DNA from: JAVVHH01 sp963848035
GTDB taxonomy: Bacteria; Pseudomonadota; Alphaproteobacteria; Acetobacterales; Acetobacteraceae
Reading direction: 5' to 3'
Length of the DNA: 64,000 nucleotides
Assembly (NCBI GenBank): GCA_963848035.1
Contig: CAWKCD010000001.1
Coordinates: 1,984,001-2,048,000 of the forward strand
A program made the translations under genes and the position numbers. The notes under the pieces were generated by a model that worked only from the letters and a program-made list of their open reading frames with translations, had not been told where the DNA came from and made no database searches. Within the stretch, counting starts at the first letter, position 1. Each line of letters starts with the position of its first letter. Positions 8,851 to 17,240 of the stretch are shown here, one piece after another.

Positions 8851-10107
8851 CTAGACCCGCAGCCGTTCGCGCCGCACGAGCGGGCGTGCGAACAGTTCGG
8901 CAAGGTCGCCGGCGCTTTCAAAGCCCTGGATCGGCGTGAACAGCAGCTCGATCGACCATTTCGTGGTCATGCCCTCGGCTTCCAGTGGATTGGCGAGGCC
9001 CAGTCCACAAACCGTGATATCGGGACGGGCTGCGCGACACCGGTCCAACTGCCGCTCGACGTTTTGGCCTTCGGCGAGGGGGGTGCCTGCCGGCAACAGG
9101 GCGAGCTCGGCGGCCATGTGCTGCTTGTGAAGGTAGGGCGTGCCGACCTCATCGAGCCCCAGTCCGAGTTCGCGCGAGAGAAAGCGGGCGAGCGGGATCT
9201 CGAGTTGGCTATCGGGAAAGAAGAAGATGCGCTTGCCCTCGAGAAGCGGACGATGATGGGCTACGGCTGTGGCGGCGCGTGTTGCGGATGGGCCGATGGC
9301 GGCCAGAAAGTTCGCCTCGGGAATGTCCCACTCATTCGCCGCTACCCGCAGCCACGCCGTCGTTCCCTCGACCCCGAGAGGGAAGGGCGCCGACAGCCAG
9401 GTCGCGCCCCGTGCCTCGAGAGCACGAGCGGTGTCGGCGAGAAAAGGCTGTGCGAGGAGGAGGCGGGTTCCGGGTCCGACAGCGGGCAGCTCGCTGGCGC
9501 GGCGCGGCGGCAGGAAATGGACGGGGCCGACACCAATCGCGTCGAAAAGCCGCCGGAATTGATCTTCGACGACCTCGGCGAGCGCGCCGACGACCAACAA
9601 CGACCGATCGGCGCTGCGGGGCATGATCGGCACCAGCGCCGCCAGGCAGGCATCCTCCCCCTGGGTGAAGGTCGTCTCGATGCCGCTGCCCGAATAGTTG
9701 AGCACGCGGCACTGTCCGGCATAGGTGGCCGAGAGCCGCTGAGCGGCGCGGGAGAGGTCGAGCTTGATGACCTCCGACGGGCAGGAGCCGACCAGGAAGA
9801 GCAGCCGGATTTCCGGGCGCCGCGCGATCAGCTGCGCGACGACGCGGTCGAGTTCGTCATTGGCGTCGGCCAGGCCGGCCAAGTCGCGCTCGTCGATGAT
9901 CGCCGTCGCGAAGCGGGGTTCAGCGAAGATCATGACGCCCGCGGCCGACTGGATCAGATGCGCGCAGGTGCGGGAGCCGACGACCAGGAAAAAAGCGTCT
10001 TGGATCTTGCGATGCAGCCAGATAATGCCGGTCAGGCCACAAAAAACTTCCCGTTGGCCGCGTTCGCGAAGGATAGGTGCGTCGAGGCAACCAGCACCTG
10101 CACTCAT
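8851..10107 (-). CDS. bchN: Light-independent protochlorophyllide reductase subunit BchN
   Basis: The alpha-like subunit of dark-operative protochlorophyllide reductase. With the start at 10107 it is 418 residues (MSAGAGCLDAPILRERG). The three Cys that ligate the NB cluster with Asp36 of BchB are Cys23 (VFCGLTG), Cys48 (GSRTCAHLIQ) and the Cys of FLVGSCPSEVIKLDL. The frame is open further upstream, but that extension is a shadow of bchF, and the chosen ATG overlaps the bchF stop as ATGA. The gene lies between bchF and bchB, in the standard order. Confidence 0.96.
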   Translation of the reverse strand: MSAGAGCLDAPILRERGQREVFCGLTGIIWLHRKIQDAFFLVVGSRTCAHLIQSAAGVMIFAEPRFATAIIDERDLAGLADANDELDRVVAQLIARRPEIRLLFLVGSCPSEVIKLDLSRAAQRLSATYAGQCRVLNYSGSGIETTFTQGEDACLAALVPIMPRSADRSLLVVGALAEVVEDQFRRLFDAIGVGPVHFLPPRRASELPAVGPGTRLLLAQPFLADTARALEARGATWLSAPFPLGVEGTTAWLRVAANEWDIPEANFLAAIGPSATRAATAVAHHRPLLEGKRIFFFPDSQLEIPLARFLSRELGLGLDEVGTPYLHKQHMAAELALLPAGTPLAEGQNVERQLDRCRAARPDITVCGLGLANPLEAEGMTTKWSIELLFTPIQGFESAGDLAELFARPLVRRERLRV

Positions 10108-10673
10108 GAGAACTGACCGACCCCGTCGCGAACGGGCCAATTCTGTTCGTCCAGCCTGGCCGCGCGGAGCTTCATCACAAACTGCGCCGCGTTGATGACG
10201 TAGGTCGCGTAGGCGAGCAGCGCGAGGAGCATCAGCCCCTTGGAGTCCAGGAGCCCGCCGAACAGCGCCACCAGGTAGCCCGTGTGCAATGCCAGGACGA
10301 GCATGCTCATCACGTCCTCCCAAAAGAAGGCCTGCGCGAACAGATACTTGCCGAAGATCTCCCGTTCCCAGATTGAGCCAGTGACCATGATCAGATAAAG
10401 CATGCCGGTCTTGGCGATGACCGATCCGGTCGCGGCTGCCTCAGCCTCCCCGGTGCAGAGGAAGCGTACCACCAGTACGACGCTGATCAAAAAAACGAGA
10501 AACTGAACAGGCGCGAGAACGCCTTGGACGATCGTCCAGGGCGAGGCATCGCGGCGGCGGCGCTCGTCAGCCGTGTACAGTCGGAATGGGGTTGGCAGAT
10601 GTCGCCCCGTCGCACCGCCCCAAGGACAGGCGTCGACCTGGCTGACAACGGTTTCCATGAGACGGGTAAACAT
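10104..10673 (-). CDS. bchF: 2-vinyl bacteriochlorophyllide hydratase BchF
   Basis: Hydrates the C3 vinyl group to hydroxyethyl on the way to bacteriochlorophyll a. Family signatures are the entry RLYTADERRRRDASPWTIVQ, the first helix GVLAPVQFLVFLISVVLVVR, the conserved GSIWEREIFGKYLFAQAFFW segment and a final helix with AYATYVINAAQFVMKLRAA, giving four hydrophobic spans. The frame is open to an ATG at 10733, which has no ribosome site. The ATG at 10673 (MFTRLMETVVSQ, 189 residues) follows a GGGAGG, though 11 bases away, and is preferred. An ATG at 10658 is also possible. Known BchF proteins have a short variable N-terminus, so the exact start is the weak point. It is the first gene of the minus-strand operon. 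Confidence 0.9.
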   Translation of the reverse strand: MFTRLMETVVSQVDACPWGGATGRHLPTPFRLYTADERRRRDASPWTIVQGVLAPVQFLVFLISVVLVVRFLCTGEAEAAATGSVIAKTGMLYLIMVTGSIWEREIFGKYLFAQAFFWEDVMSMLVLALHTGYLVALFGGLLDSKGLMLLALLAYATYVINAAQFVMKLRAARLDEQNWPVRDGVGQFS

Positions 10674-10682
10674 CGCTTGACA
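10665..10682. promoter_or_regulatory. PpsR-like half-consensus site at the bchF start
   Basis: An 18-base element with the spacing of the PpsR/CrtJ consensus TGT-N12-ACA, but with GGT as its left half (GGT-N12-ACA). Its right part, GCTTGACA, closely resembles the right half of the larger dyad at 10839-10872. It overlaps the proposed bchF start at 10673. It could be a third PpsR contact or chance. Confidence 0.3.
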
Positions 10683-10838
10683 TGCCTCCCTCGCTGGTCT
10701 GCGCTCGTCGTCAGGAGCCTCGAAGAGCTCCATTCGTTCGCCGGGCTTCGACTGCTCGTCCTGCCGTTTCTTCGTTGAAAACCGGCTCGCCGGCAGGGGA
10801 CGAGCAGGATTTGAAAGCTAGGGCGTGCCCGAATGGTG

Positions 10839-10872
10839 TGTCAAGCGCGCGTTACGTAAATCGCGGTTGACA
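10839..10872. promoter_or_regulatory. 34-bp near-palindrome between bchF and aerR carrying two -35 boxes; probable PpsR operator
   Basis: The element reads TGTCAA at its left end and TTGACA at its right, with CGCG blocks inward and TTACGTAA at the exact centre, so the two halves are near-perfect reverse complements. It can be read as two PpsR-type sites sharing the centre: TGT-N12-ACG (10839-10856) and CGT-N12-ACA (10855-10872). Each has one perfect half against the consensus TGT-N12-ACA. The outer hexamers are also ideal sigma-70 -35 boxes pointing outward, toward bchF (minus) and aerR (plus). The -10 boxes are weak. PpsR repressing both promoters from here is inferred. Confidence 0.75.
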
Positions 10873-10913
10873 CCGACTTTGGAAGCTGTTCGGAATAGGG
10901 AGGAAGGCAGCCA

Positions 10914-11774
10914 GTGGATAAGATGATTCCGAATGCCGCAATGCACGGGAGGTCGCAGGAGGTCGAGCCAAACGATCGGCAGCCGCCGCGGCCGGATCGC
11001 GTTCGGCGTCGTCGCTTGATCCTCACCGACGCCGTTCGCGAGGAGGTCATTCCGCGGCTGCTCGCAAAGCGGCCGGCGCAAGCCGCGGTGACGGAAGCGC
11101 AGATCATCGAGTTGGCCGATATGTCGCTGCAGGGCCACGGTGACGAAGTCGTCGCTTTCGTGACGGCGCTCCAGAAAAATGGGTTCGCGGCCGACACGCT
11201 CTATCTCAGCCTGCTGTCCCCGGCCGCGGCCTTGCTGGGCCAATACTGGGAAGATGACGTCTGCAATTTTGCAGACGTCACTATCGGTCTGGTGCATCTG
11301 CAACAAGCGATGCGGGCCCTTGGGCCGGCCTTCTTCAGTGGAAACGCTCTCAAGGCGCCTGTGGGCCCTCGCGCGTTGCTCATGCCGTTGCCGGGCGAAC
11401 ATCATACGTTCGGCTTGACGATGCTGGCCGATTTTTTCCGCCGCGCGGGATGGAATACGTGGTCGGGAACAGTGGTCGATCACGCGGCGCTGAAGCAGAT
11501 GGTCAGTGCGGAATCAGTGGATTTGATCGGGTTCTCGGTGGCGTGTGACAACATGCTGGACACGGTCCGGCACGCAATCGAAATTGTCAGGGAGGCGTCA
11601 CGTAATCGGGACCTGGTCGTGATGGTCGGCGGCCCACCTTTCGTCGTCGACGCGTCGCACGCCCGAAAAGTAGGCGCTGACGGGACCGCGAAGGACGGTT
11701 TGCAGGCGGTGGCGGAGGCGCAGCGTCTACTCCCTCGTCATTTAAAGGAGCGCGGCCGCGACGCCGCCTCTTAG
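10914..11774 (+). CDS. ppaA: AerR/PpaA-type cobalamin-binding antirepressor
   Basis: A 286-residue protein of the AerR/PpaA family, which antagonises the repressor PpsR/CrtJ and senses light or redox state through bound cobalamin. The N-terminal half (about residues 60-140) is the four-helix B12-binding cap (IIELADMSLQGHGDEVVAF, LGQYWEDDVCNFADVTIGL). The C-terminal half is the Rossmann-like B12 domain with PLPGEHHTFGLTM, the ExHxxG-type loop with the cobalt-facing His, and VMVGGPPF. A GTG start at 10914 is used because AGGGAGGAAGG lies 6 bases ahead. The next in-frame ATG is three codons on. It diverges from bchF and is followed after 37 bases by ppsR, the usual arrangement. Confidence 0.92.
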   Translation: MDKMIPNAAMHGRSQEVEPNDRQPPRPDRVRRRRLILTDAVREEVIPRLLAKRPAQAAVTEAQIIELADMSLQGHGDEVVAFVTALQKNGFAADTLYLSLLSPAAALLGQYWEDDVCNFADVTIGLVHLQQAMRALGPAFFSGNALKAPVGPRALLMPLPGEHHTFGLTMLADFFRRAGWNTWSGTVVDHAALKQMVSAESVDLIGFSVACDNMLDTVRHAIEIVREASRNRDLVVMVGGPPFVVDASHARKVGADGTAKDGLQAVAEAQRLLPRHLKERGRDAAS

Positions 11775-11811
11775 TTCATCTAAGCACAGCGAGACAGGCC
11801 TAGGAATCAAG

Positions 11812-13305
11812 ATGGCAAGGAACGTTGTGCAACAGGAAGGCTCGGCAGTTGTGAAGCGGTTCGTCTCACCGAGGATCTTCTTCGGCGACCTAGATGCGGA
11901 GGCCGCCGCGACCCTGATTGCTGCGGCGGCAGATGTGACGCTCGTGCTTGACGCCTCTGGGACGGTAAGGGATTTCGCGGTCCGAAGTGACGAATTAGCG
12001 AAGGATTTCGGCAAGCCGGAGGAGTGGGTCGGCCAGCCCATGTCGGCGACGGTCACGCTAGATAGTCGGCCAAAGGTCGAGATGCTGCTGCGGGATGCGG
12101 CAAGTACCAGTGACACGCGGTGGCGGCACATCAACCATCAGAGCGCCGATGGCCGCTCGATCCCGATCCTCTACTGCTGCGTGCAACTCGGCGAGGGCGG
12201 TCGCTTGGTCGCTTTCGGTCGCGATCTGCGGGATCTTTCGGCCTTGCAGCAGCGCTTGGTCGCGGCGCAGCAGAGCATGGAGCGAGACTACACGCGGTTG
12301 CGCGATGTCGAGACGCGGTATCGACTGCTGTTTCAGCTCTCGTCCGAGGCGGTACTGATCCTCGATGCCGCGCGCATGCGGGTCGTCGAGGCGAACCCGG
12401 CGGCGCGATCGGTGCTCGGCATTGAAGCGACAGATCTCGCGGGTTTGGGGCTGGCTCAATTGTTCGACCGAGAGTCGGTGTCGCAGGTCGAGGGTCATCT
12501 CGGGGCCGTGCGAGCAGGCATGAGGCTTGACGATGTCCGCGCGCAGTTGGAGGCCCGCGACGGAGAAGGGCCGCGCGAGGTGTTAGTAAAGTCCTCGTTC
12601 TTCCGCCAGGACGGGGAAGCGCTGTTCCTGGTTCGGATCGCGCCGATCCAGGCCTATCCGGCAATTACGACCGTTCCTGATGCCAAAGCCAAGCTCCTCT
12701 CCGCGGTGGAGCGGGCGCCGGATGCATTCGTGGTTGCTGATGAGGAAGGGCTCGTGATCACTGCGAATGCAGCGTTCATCGAGATGGCGCAGCTCGAGCA
12801 TGAGGAGAGCGCTCGAGGGCGATCGCTCGACAATTGGATTGGCGCGTCCGGCGTGGATATGGCGGTGCTGATGGCAAGCCTGCGCCAGCGTGGCTCGGTG
12901 CGGTTTTTTATGAGCACGTTGCGCGGAGAAGAGGGAGCCAGCACGCAGGTCGAGATCTCGGCGGTCTCAGTTCGCAATGGCGGCCATCCGTGCTTCGGAT
13001 TTGCGATCCGCAATGTCGAGCCGCGGCTCTCGCTCGACAAGCCGCCCCCGACGCGGGCGCTGTCTCGGTCGGTGGAGCAGCTGACGGAGCTGATCGGCCA
13101 AGTGCCCTTGAAGGATCTCGTTCGCGAGGCGACCGAGGTAATCGAGCGGCTTTGCATCGAGGCGGCGCTCGAGCTGACGGGGAATAACCGAGCGTCTGCT
13201 GCGGAGATGCTCGGGCTCTCGCGGCAGAGCCTGTATGTGAAGTTGCGGCGCTATGGCCTGGGTGATCTCGGTGCCGGGGCCGATGAATCGGCTGAGGCCG
13301 AATGA
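11812..13305 (+). CDS. ppsR: Transcriptional repressor of photosynthesis genes PpsR (CrtJ)
   Basis: PpsR represses bch, crt and puc promoters under oxygen by binding TGT-N12-ACA palindromes. The 497-residue translation shows an N-terminal PAS-like domain, a central Gln-rich helix (LQQRLVAAQQSMERDYTRL) and two further PAS domains (YRLLFQLSSEAVLILD; ERAPDAFVVADEEGLVI). The C-terminal Fis-type helix-turn-helix contains ALELTGNNRASAAEMLGLSR. The redox-active Cys at the entry of this HTH, known as Cys424 in Rhodobacter sphaeroides PpsR, is present here as Cys448 (ERLCIEAALEL). The ATG at 11812 follows an AGGAAT. Its stop overlaps the bchG start. Confidence 0.94.
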   Translation: MARNVVQQEGSAVVKRFVSPRIFFGDLDAEAAATLIAAAADVTLVLDASGTVRDFAVRSDELAKDFGKPEEWVGQPMSATVTLDSRPKVEMLLRDAASTSDTRWRHINHQSADGRSIPILYCCVQLGEGGRLVAFGRDLRDLSALQQRLVAAQQSMERDYTRLRDVETRYRLLFQLSSEAVLILDAARMRVVEANPAARSVLGIEATDLAGLGLAQLFDRESVSQVEGHLGAVRAGMRLDDVRAQLEARDGEGPREVLVKSSFFRQDGEALFLVRIAPIQAYPAITTVPDAKAKLLSAVERAPDAFVVADEEGLVITANAAFIEMAQLEHEESARGRSLDNWIGASGVDMAVLMASLRQRGSVRFFMSTLRGEEGASTQVEISAVSVRNGGHPCFGFAIRNVEPRLSLDKPPPTRALSRSVEQLTELIGQVPLKDLVREATEVIERLCIEAALELTGNNRASAAEMLGLSRQSLYVKLRRYGLGDLGAGADESAEAE

Positions 13306-14207
13306 TGTCGACCGTGATGCGCACGACGCGGTCACGGATGGATTGGAGCGCGGCGCTCGAGCTGCTGAAGCCGATCACATGGTTCGCGCCGATGTGGGCA
13401 TTCGGGTGCGGACTGGTGTCCTCAGGTGTCTCGCTGGCCGATCGGTGGCCGCTGGCGATCACTGGCATCTTGCTGGCGGGCCCACTCGTCTGCGCGACCA
13501 GCCAAGCCGCCAACGATTGGTTCGATCGCCATGTAGACGCGATCAATGAGCCGAACCGGCCGATACCGTCCGGTCGTTTGCCGGGGCGCAGCGGGCTGTT
13601 GATCGCTGTATTCTGGACCCTGCTTTCGGTCTTCGTTGCTTCGTTGCTCGGACGCTGGGTGTCAGGCGCGGCGCTCGTCGGGCTCGCGCTGGCATGGGCC
13701 TATAGTGCTCCCCCGCTGCGGCTGAAGCAGAATGGGTGGTGGGGAAATCTGGCGTGCGGCGCTTGTTACGAAGGGCTGCCGTGGTTCACCGGTACGGCGG
13801 TCCTGACCGGAGCGGCGCCGGACCTGCGGATCATCGTGACGGCCCTGCTCTATAGCGCCGGCGCGCACGGCATTATGACGCTGAACGATTTCAAAAGCGT
13901 CGAGGGTGACCTGCAGAGTGGGATACGATCGCTGCCGGTGATCTTGGGCGTCGAGCGGGCGGCACGCTTCGCTTGCTGGACCATGGCGATTCCTCAGGTT
14001 GTCGTCATCGGGTTGCTGATCGGCTGGGGTGCGCCAGCGTATGCGGCGGGTGTCGCGGTCTTGCTCCTGGCGCAACTGGCGTTGATGCGGCGATTCCTGC
14101 TAGCGCCGCGGGCACAAGCGATCTTCTACAATTCGACCGGAACGACGCTCTACGTGCTGGGTATGCTCACGTCCGCTTTTGCGCTTCGCACCATGGTGCT
14201 GTCGTGA
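13302..14207 (+). CDS. bchG: Bacteriochlorophyll synthase (geranylgeranyl/phytyl transferase) BchG
   Basis: An integral-membrane UbiA-family prenyltransferase that esterifies bacteriochlorophyllide a with geranylgeranyl diphosphate. It has 301 residues and eight or nine hydrophobic helices. The first Asp-rich motif, NDWFDRHVDAINEPNRPIPS, is exactly that of BchG/ChlG. The second conserved loop has LNDFKSVEGD, followed by GIRSLPVILG. The start is one of two adjacent ATGs (13302 or 13305). The first overlaps the ppsR stop. Its own stop overlaps the next gene's GTG. It is co-transcribed with ppsR by position and functions just before BchP. Confidence 0.96.
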   Translation: MMSTVMRTTRSRMDWSAALELLKPITWFAPMWAFGCGLVSSGVSLADRWPLAITGILLAGPLVCATSQAANDWFDRHVDAINEPNRPIPSGRLPGRSGLLIAVFWTLLSVFVASLLGRWVSGAALVGLALAWAYSAPPLRLKQNGWWGNLACGACYEGLPWFTGTAVLTGAAPDLRIIVTALLYSAGAHGIMTLNDFKSVEGDLQSGIRSLPVILGVERAARFACWTMAIPQVVVIGLLIGWGAPAYAAGVAVLLLAQLALMRRFLLAPRAQAIFYNSTGTTLYVLGMLTSAFALRTMVLS

Positions 14208-15520
14208 ATCCGCTCGGGTGGGCCGGTATCGCCCGGCTTGGGCTGGTGCAGGTTGCGCTCGGCTCGGTGGTGGTGCTGTGCACATCGACTCTCAATAGGG
14301 TCATGGCGGTCGATTACGCGATGCCGGCGATCATTCCAGGCGCATTGGTGGGGCTGCACTATGCCGTGCAGGTGCTCCGCCCGCGTATGGGATGGGGCTC
14401 AGATATGGGCGGACGGCGCACTCCCTGGATTGTGGGCGGTGTTGCCGCGATGGCGAGCGGGGCGGTCGGGGCAGCCGCGTCCACTTGCATCATGGTCGAT
14501 CATCCGCTCCCGGGCGGCGCATTGGCCATTCTGGCCTTCCTCTTGCTCGGTTGCGGCGTCGGAGCGGCCGGAACGTCGCTGCTGACATTGCTTGGTCACC
14601 GTGTTTCGGCGCACCGGCATGCGGCATCGGCGACGATCCTGTGGCTGATGATGATCGCGGGGATTGCGATCACGGCTGGCGCGGCCTCGAAGCTCCTGGA
14701 TCCGTTCTCTCCGGACCGATTGCTCGCCGTCACGGCTGGCATCGCGGGCCTTGCGTTGGCGTTGACCATCGTGGCGGTGTGGCGAATTGAGGGAGAAGTT
14801 GCTGCTTCGGCACCCGCATCGCGGCAGCCGTTCCTGCAATCGATCGGTGAGATTTGGGCGGAACGGCACTCCCGGAACTTCGCCATATTTGTGTTCGTCT
14901 CGATGTTTGCCTACTCGGCCCAGGAACTCCTGATCGAGCCGTTTGCGGGCTCCGTGTTTGGCTTCACGCCCGGCGCGACTGCGGGTCTGACCGGATTACA
15001 GCACGCGGGCGTGTTGCTCGGCATGGCGGTGGTCGCGGTCGGGACGAGCTTTGCCGGCGCCTACAAGGGCGCGGTGATGCGGGCTTGGACGGTGGGTGGC
15101 TGCGTCGCTTCCGCTTGCGCGGTGTCTGCCGTGGCGGTGACTGGCTTCATCGGCCCGGCGGCGCCGCTACGTCCCATCGTGCTCATGCTCGGTGTGGCGA
15201 ACGGCGCGTTCGCGGTGTCGGCGATCGGCGCGATGATGGGATTGGCAGCCGAGGGCCGGGCTTCACGCGAAGGAACGCGCATCGGGCTGTGGGGCGCGGC
15301 GCAGGCGCTCGCCTTCGGGACAGGCGGATTAATGGCGACGAGCGCATCAGACGTCGCGCGATCAATCATCGGCGTTCCGCACGTCGCTTATGCGCTGGTC
15401 TTCGGTGCGGAGGCTGCGGCATTCGCGATTGCGGCTTGCCTGGCGGCAGGGCTGTTCCGTGAGACCCGGCGGGGGACGCCGCCGCTTGTCGATGCGATGC
15501 AGATGGGGATGCAGGGATGA
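14204..15520 (+). CDS. PucC/BCD-family MFS protein between bchG and bchP (Bch2-like)
   Basis: A 438-residue polytopic membrane protein of the same family as LhaA. It starts with a GTG that overlaps the bchG stop (VNPLGWAGIARLGLVQVALG). Family traits are TLNRVMAVDYAMPA, DMGGRRTPWIVGG and FAYSAQELLIEPFAGSVFG. The open frame extends upstream to 13973, but that part overlaps bchG and is not protein-like. A PucC paralogue at this position (orf428/bch2) is conserved in purple bacteria. It is thought to move or hand over pigment, but its precise role is not settled. Its stop overlaps the bchP ATG by 4 bases. Confidence 0.9.
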   Translation: MNPLGWAGIARLGLVQVALGSVVVLCTSTLNRVMAVDYAMPAIIPGALVGLHYAVQVLRPRMGWGSDMGGRRTPWIVGGVAAMASGAVGAAASTCIMVDHPLPGGALAILAFLLLGCGVGAAGTSLLTLLGHRVSAHRHAASATILWLMMIAGIAITAGAASKLLDPFSPDRLLAVTAGIAGLALALTIVAVWRIEGEVAASAPASRQPFLQSIGEIWAERHSRNFAIFVFVSMFAYSAQELLIEPFAGSVFGFTPGATAGLTGLQHAGVLLGMAVVAVGTSFAGAYKGAVMRAWTVGGCVASACAVSAVAVTGFIGPAAPLRPIVLMLGVANGAFAVSAIGAMMGLAAEGRASREGTRIGLWGAAQALAFGTGGLMATSASDVARSIIGVPHVAYALVFGAEAAAFAIAACLAAGLFRETRRGTPPLVDAMQMGMQG

Positions 15521-16701
15521 CCGAGACGTACGATGCCGTCATCGTCGGCGGTGGACCGGCCGGCGCAACAGCCGCAGCCGATCTTGCACGACCGGATCGA
15601 GCCGTGCTGTTGCTCGACAAAGCCGGCCGTATCAAACCCTGTGGCGGCGCGATTCCGCCGATCCTAGTACGTGAGTTCGCGATCCCCGAGGATCTCCTGG
15701 TCGCCCGCGCCAATGGAGCACGGATCGTCGCTCCGAGCGCGGCGGAGGCCGAAATGCCGATCGATGGCGGGTATGTCGGCATGGTCGATCGTGAGGTGTT
15801 CGACGAGTGGCTGCGTGATCGTGCGGTGAAGGCTGGCGCGGAGCGGCGAGACGCGAGCTTCGCGCGCGTGACGCGCGACCCGGACGGGATCGCGCGGGTG
15901 CACTTCACTGTCAAAGGCGAAACGAGCGAGACAAGTGTCCGGGCTCGCGCGGTCATCGGTGCTGATGGCGCGAAGTCTGCCGTTGCCAAGCAGTGCGTTC
16001 CGGGCGCTGATCGTATCCGTTACGTATTCGCCTACCACGAGATCGTTCGTGCGCCGAAAGCGGACAGCCATTCGTACGATCCTGGCCGGTGCGACATCTA
16101 CTATCAAAGTCCGTTGTCACCGGACTTCTACGCTTGGGTGTTCCCGCACGGTGAGACGATGAGCATCGGAACGGGGTCAGCGAAGAAGGGTTTTGGTCTC
16201 CGCCCTGCGGTGACGCAGCTTCGTGCGAGCGCCGGGCTGGACGGTCTAGAGACGATCCGGCGTGAAGGAGCGCCCATCCCGATGCGGCCGATGAAGCGGT
16301 GGGACAATGGCCGCGACGTCATCTTGGCTGGCGACGCGGCAGGCGTCGTGGCGCCGGCGTCCGGCGAAGGTATCTACTATGCGATGTTGGGCGGGCGCCT
16401 CGCCGCTGAAGCCGTTGAGGCGCTCTGGATCACCGGCGACGTGCGATCGCTGCGGACCGCGCGCCAACGCTTCATGAAAGCGCACGGGCGGGTATTTACG
16501 GTTCTCGGCTTCATGCAGTGGTTTTGGTACGCCACCGACAAGCGCCGCGAATTGTTCGTCAAGCTTTGCCGCGACAAGGATGTGCAACGTCTGACGTGGG
16601 AGAGTTACATGAACAAGAAGATGTCGCGTCGCGATCCGATGGCGCATCTGCGCGTGTTTTTCAAAGACTTGGCTCACCTAGTGGGTATGGCCCGGGCGTG
16701 A
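15517..16701 (+). CDS. bchP: Geranylgeranyl diphosphate/geranylgeranyl-bacteriochlorophyll reductase BchP
   Basis: A flavoprotein that reduces three double bases of the geranylgeranyl tail of bacteriochlorophyll to phytyl. It has 394 residues. The N-terminal dinucleotide motif is AVIVGGGPAGATAAADLA, followed by DKAGRIKPCGGAIPPILVRE, a stretch typical of BchP/ChlP. The second FAD motif is VILAGDAAGVVAPASGEGIY, and the C-terminal helical tail contains QWFWYATDKRRELFVKLCRD. The ATG overlaps the stop of the upstream PucC-like gene. Its stop overlaps the tspO GTG. Identity is secure. Confidence 0.96.
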   Translation: MTETYDAVIVGGGPAGATAAADLARPDRAVLLLDKAGRIKPCGGAIPPILVREFAIPEDLLVARANGARIVAPSAAEAEMPIDGGYVGMVDREVFDEWLRDRAVKAGAERRDASFARVTRDPDGIARVHFTVKGETSETSVRARAVIGADGAKSAVAKQCVPGADRIRYVFAYHEIVRAPKADSHSYDPGRCDIYYQSPLSPDFYAWVFPHGETMSIGTGSAKKGFGLRPAVTQLRASAGLDGLETIRREGAPIPMRPMKRWDNGRDVILAGDAAGVVAPASGEGIYYAMLGGRLAAEAVEALWITGDVRSLRTARQRFMKAHGRVFTVLGFMQWFWYATDKRRELFVKLCRDKDVQRLTWESYMNKKMSRRDPMAHLRVFFKDLAHLVGMARA

Positions 16702-17177
16702 GAACTTTCTATCCCGTCTTGTTGGCAGCCGGTGCAGCGTTGCTCGTGGCGGTGCTTGGTGGAACGGCCACAGATATCGGTCCCTGGTACTATGGACTCA
16801 GCAAGCCGGCATGGCAGCCGCCCGATTGGCTCTTTGGGCCGGCGTGGACGTTCATATACGCGTCGACCGCTCTGGCCGGCGTGCTTGCTTGGAAACATCT
16901 TCAAGGTTCCGACCGGCGCCGCGGGCTTTTGTCGCTGTTCGCGTTGAATGCGTTGCTTAACGTGACGTGGAGCGAACTGTTTTTCGGCTTTAGGCGACCT
17001 GACTGGGCCCTGGCGGAAGTGGTGCCGTTTTGGCTGTCAATCCTTGCTTTGACGCTGGTCTTGTTTCCGGTCTCGCGTATGGCGGGCTGGGCGATGTTGC
17101 CCTATCTGGGCTGGGTTCTTTTCGCTGGCATATTAAATTTGGCTATTGTGCGTCTGAACGGGCCGTTCGGCGCATGA
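16698..17177 (+). CDS. tspO: Tryptophan-rich sensory protein TspO
   Basis: A five-helix membrane protein of 159 residues that binds porphyrins. In Rhodobacter it negatively modulates photosynthesis gene expression in response to oxygen. The TspO/MBR signatures are present: GTATDIGPWYYGLSKPAWQP then PPDWLFGPAWTFIYA (helix 1-2), and ALNALLNVTWSELFFGFRRP (helix 3-4). It starts with a GTG overlapping the bchP stop. The frame is open further upstream, but that part lies inside bchP and is not credible. Its position behind bchP and near aerR/ppsR fits a tetrapyrrole-sensing role. Confidence 0.93.
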   Translation: MRTFYPVLLAAGAALLVAVLGGTATDIGPWYYGLSKPAWQPPDWLFGPAWTFIYASTALAGVLAWKHLQGSDRRRGLLSLFALNALLNVTWSELFFGFRRPDWALAEVVPFWLSILALTLVLFPVSRMAGWAMLPYLGWVLFAGILNLAIVRLNGPFGA

Positions 17178-17240
17178 CAGGGGGGAACGAGGCCATGAGT
17201 TCAGACCCGAGCCTTAGATGGCGCTTTCCATGCCGCGATC

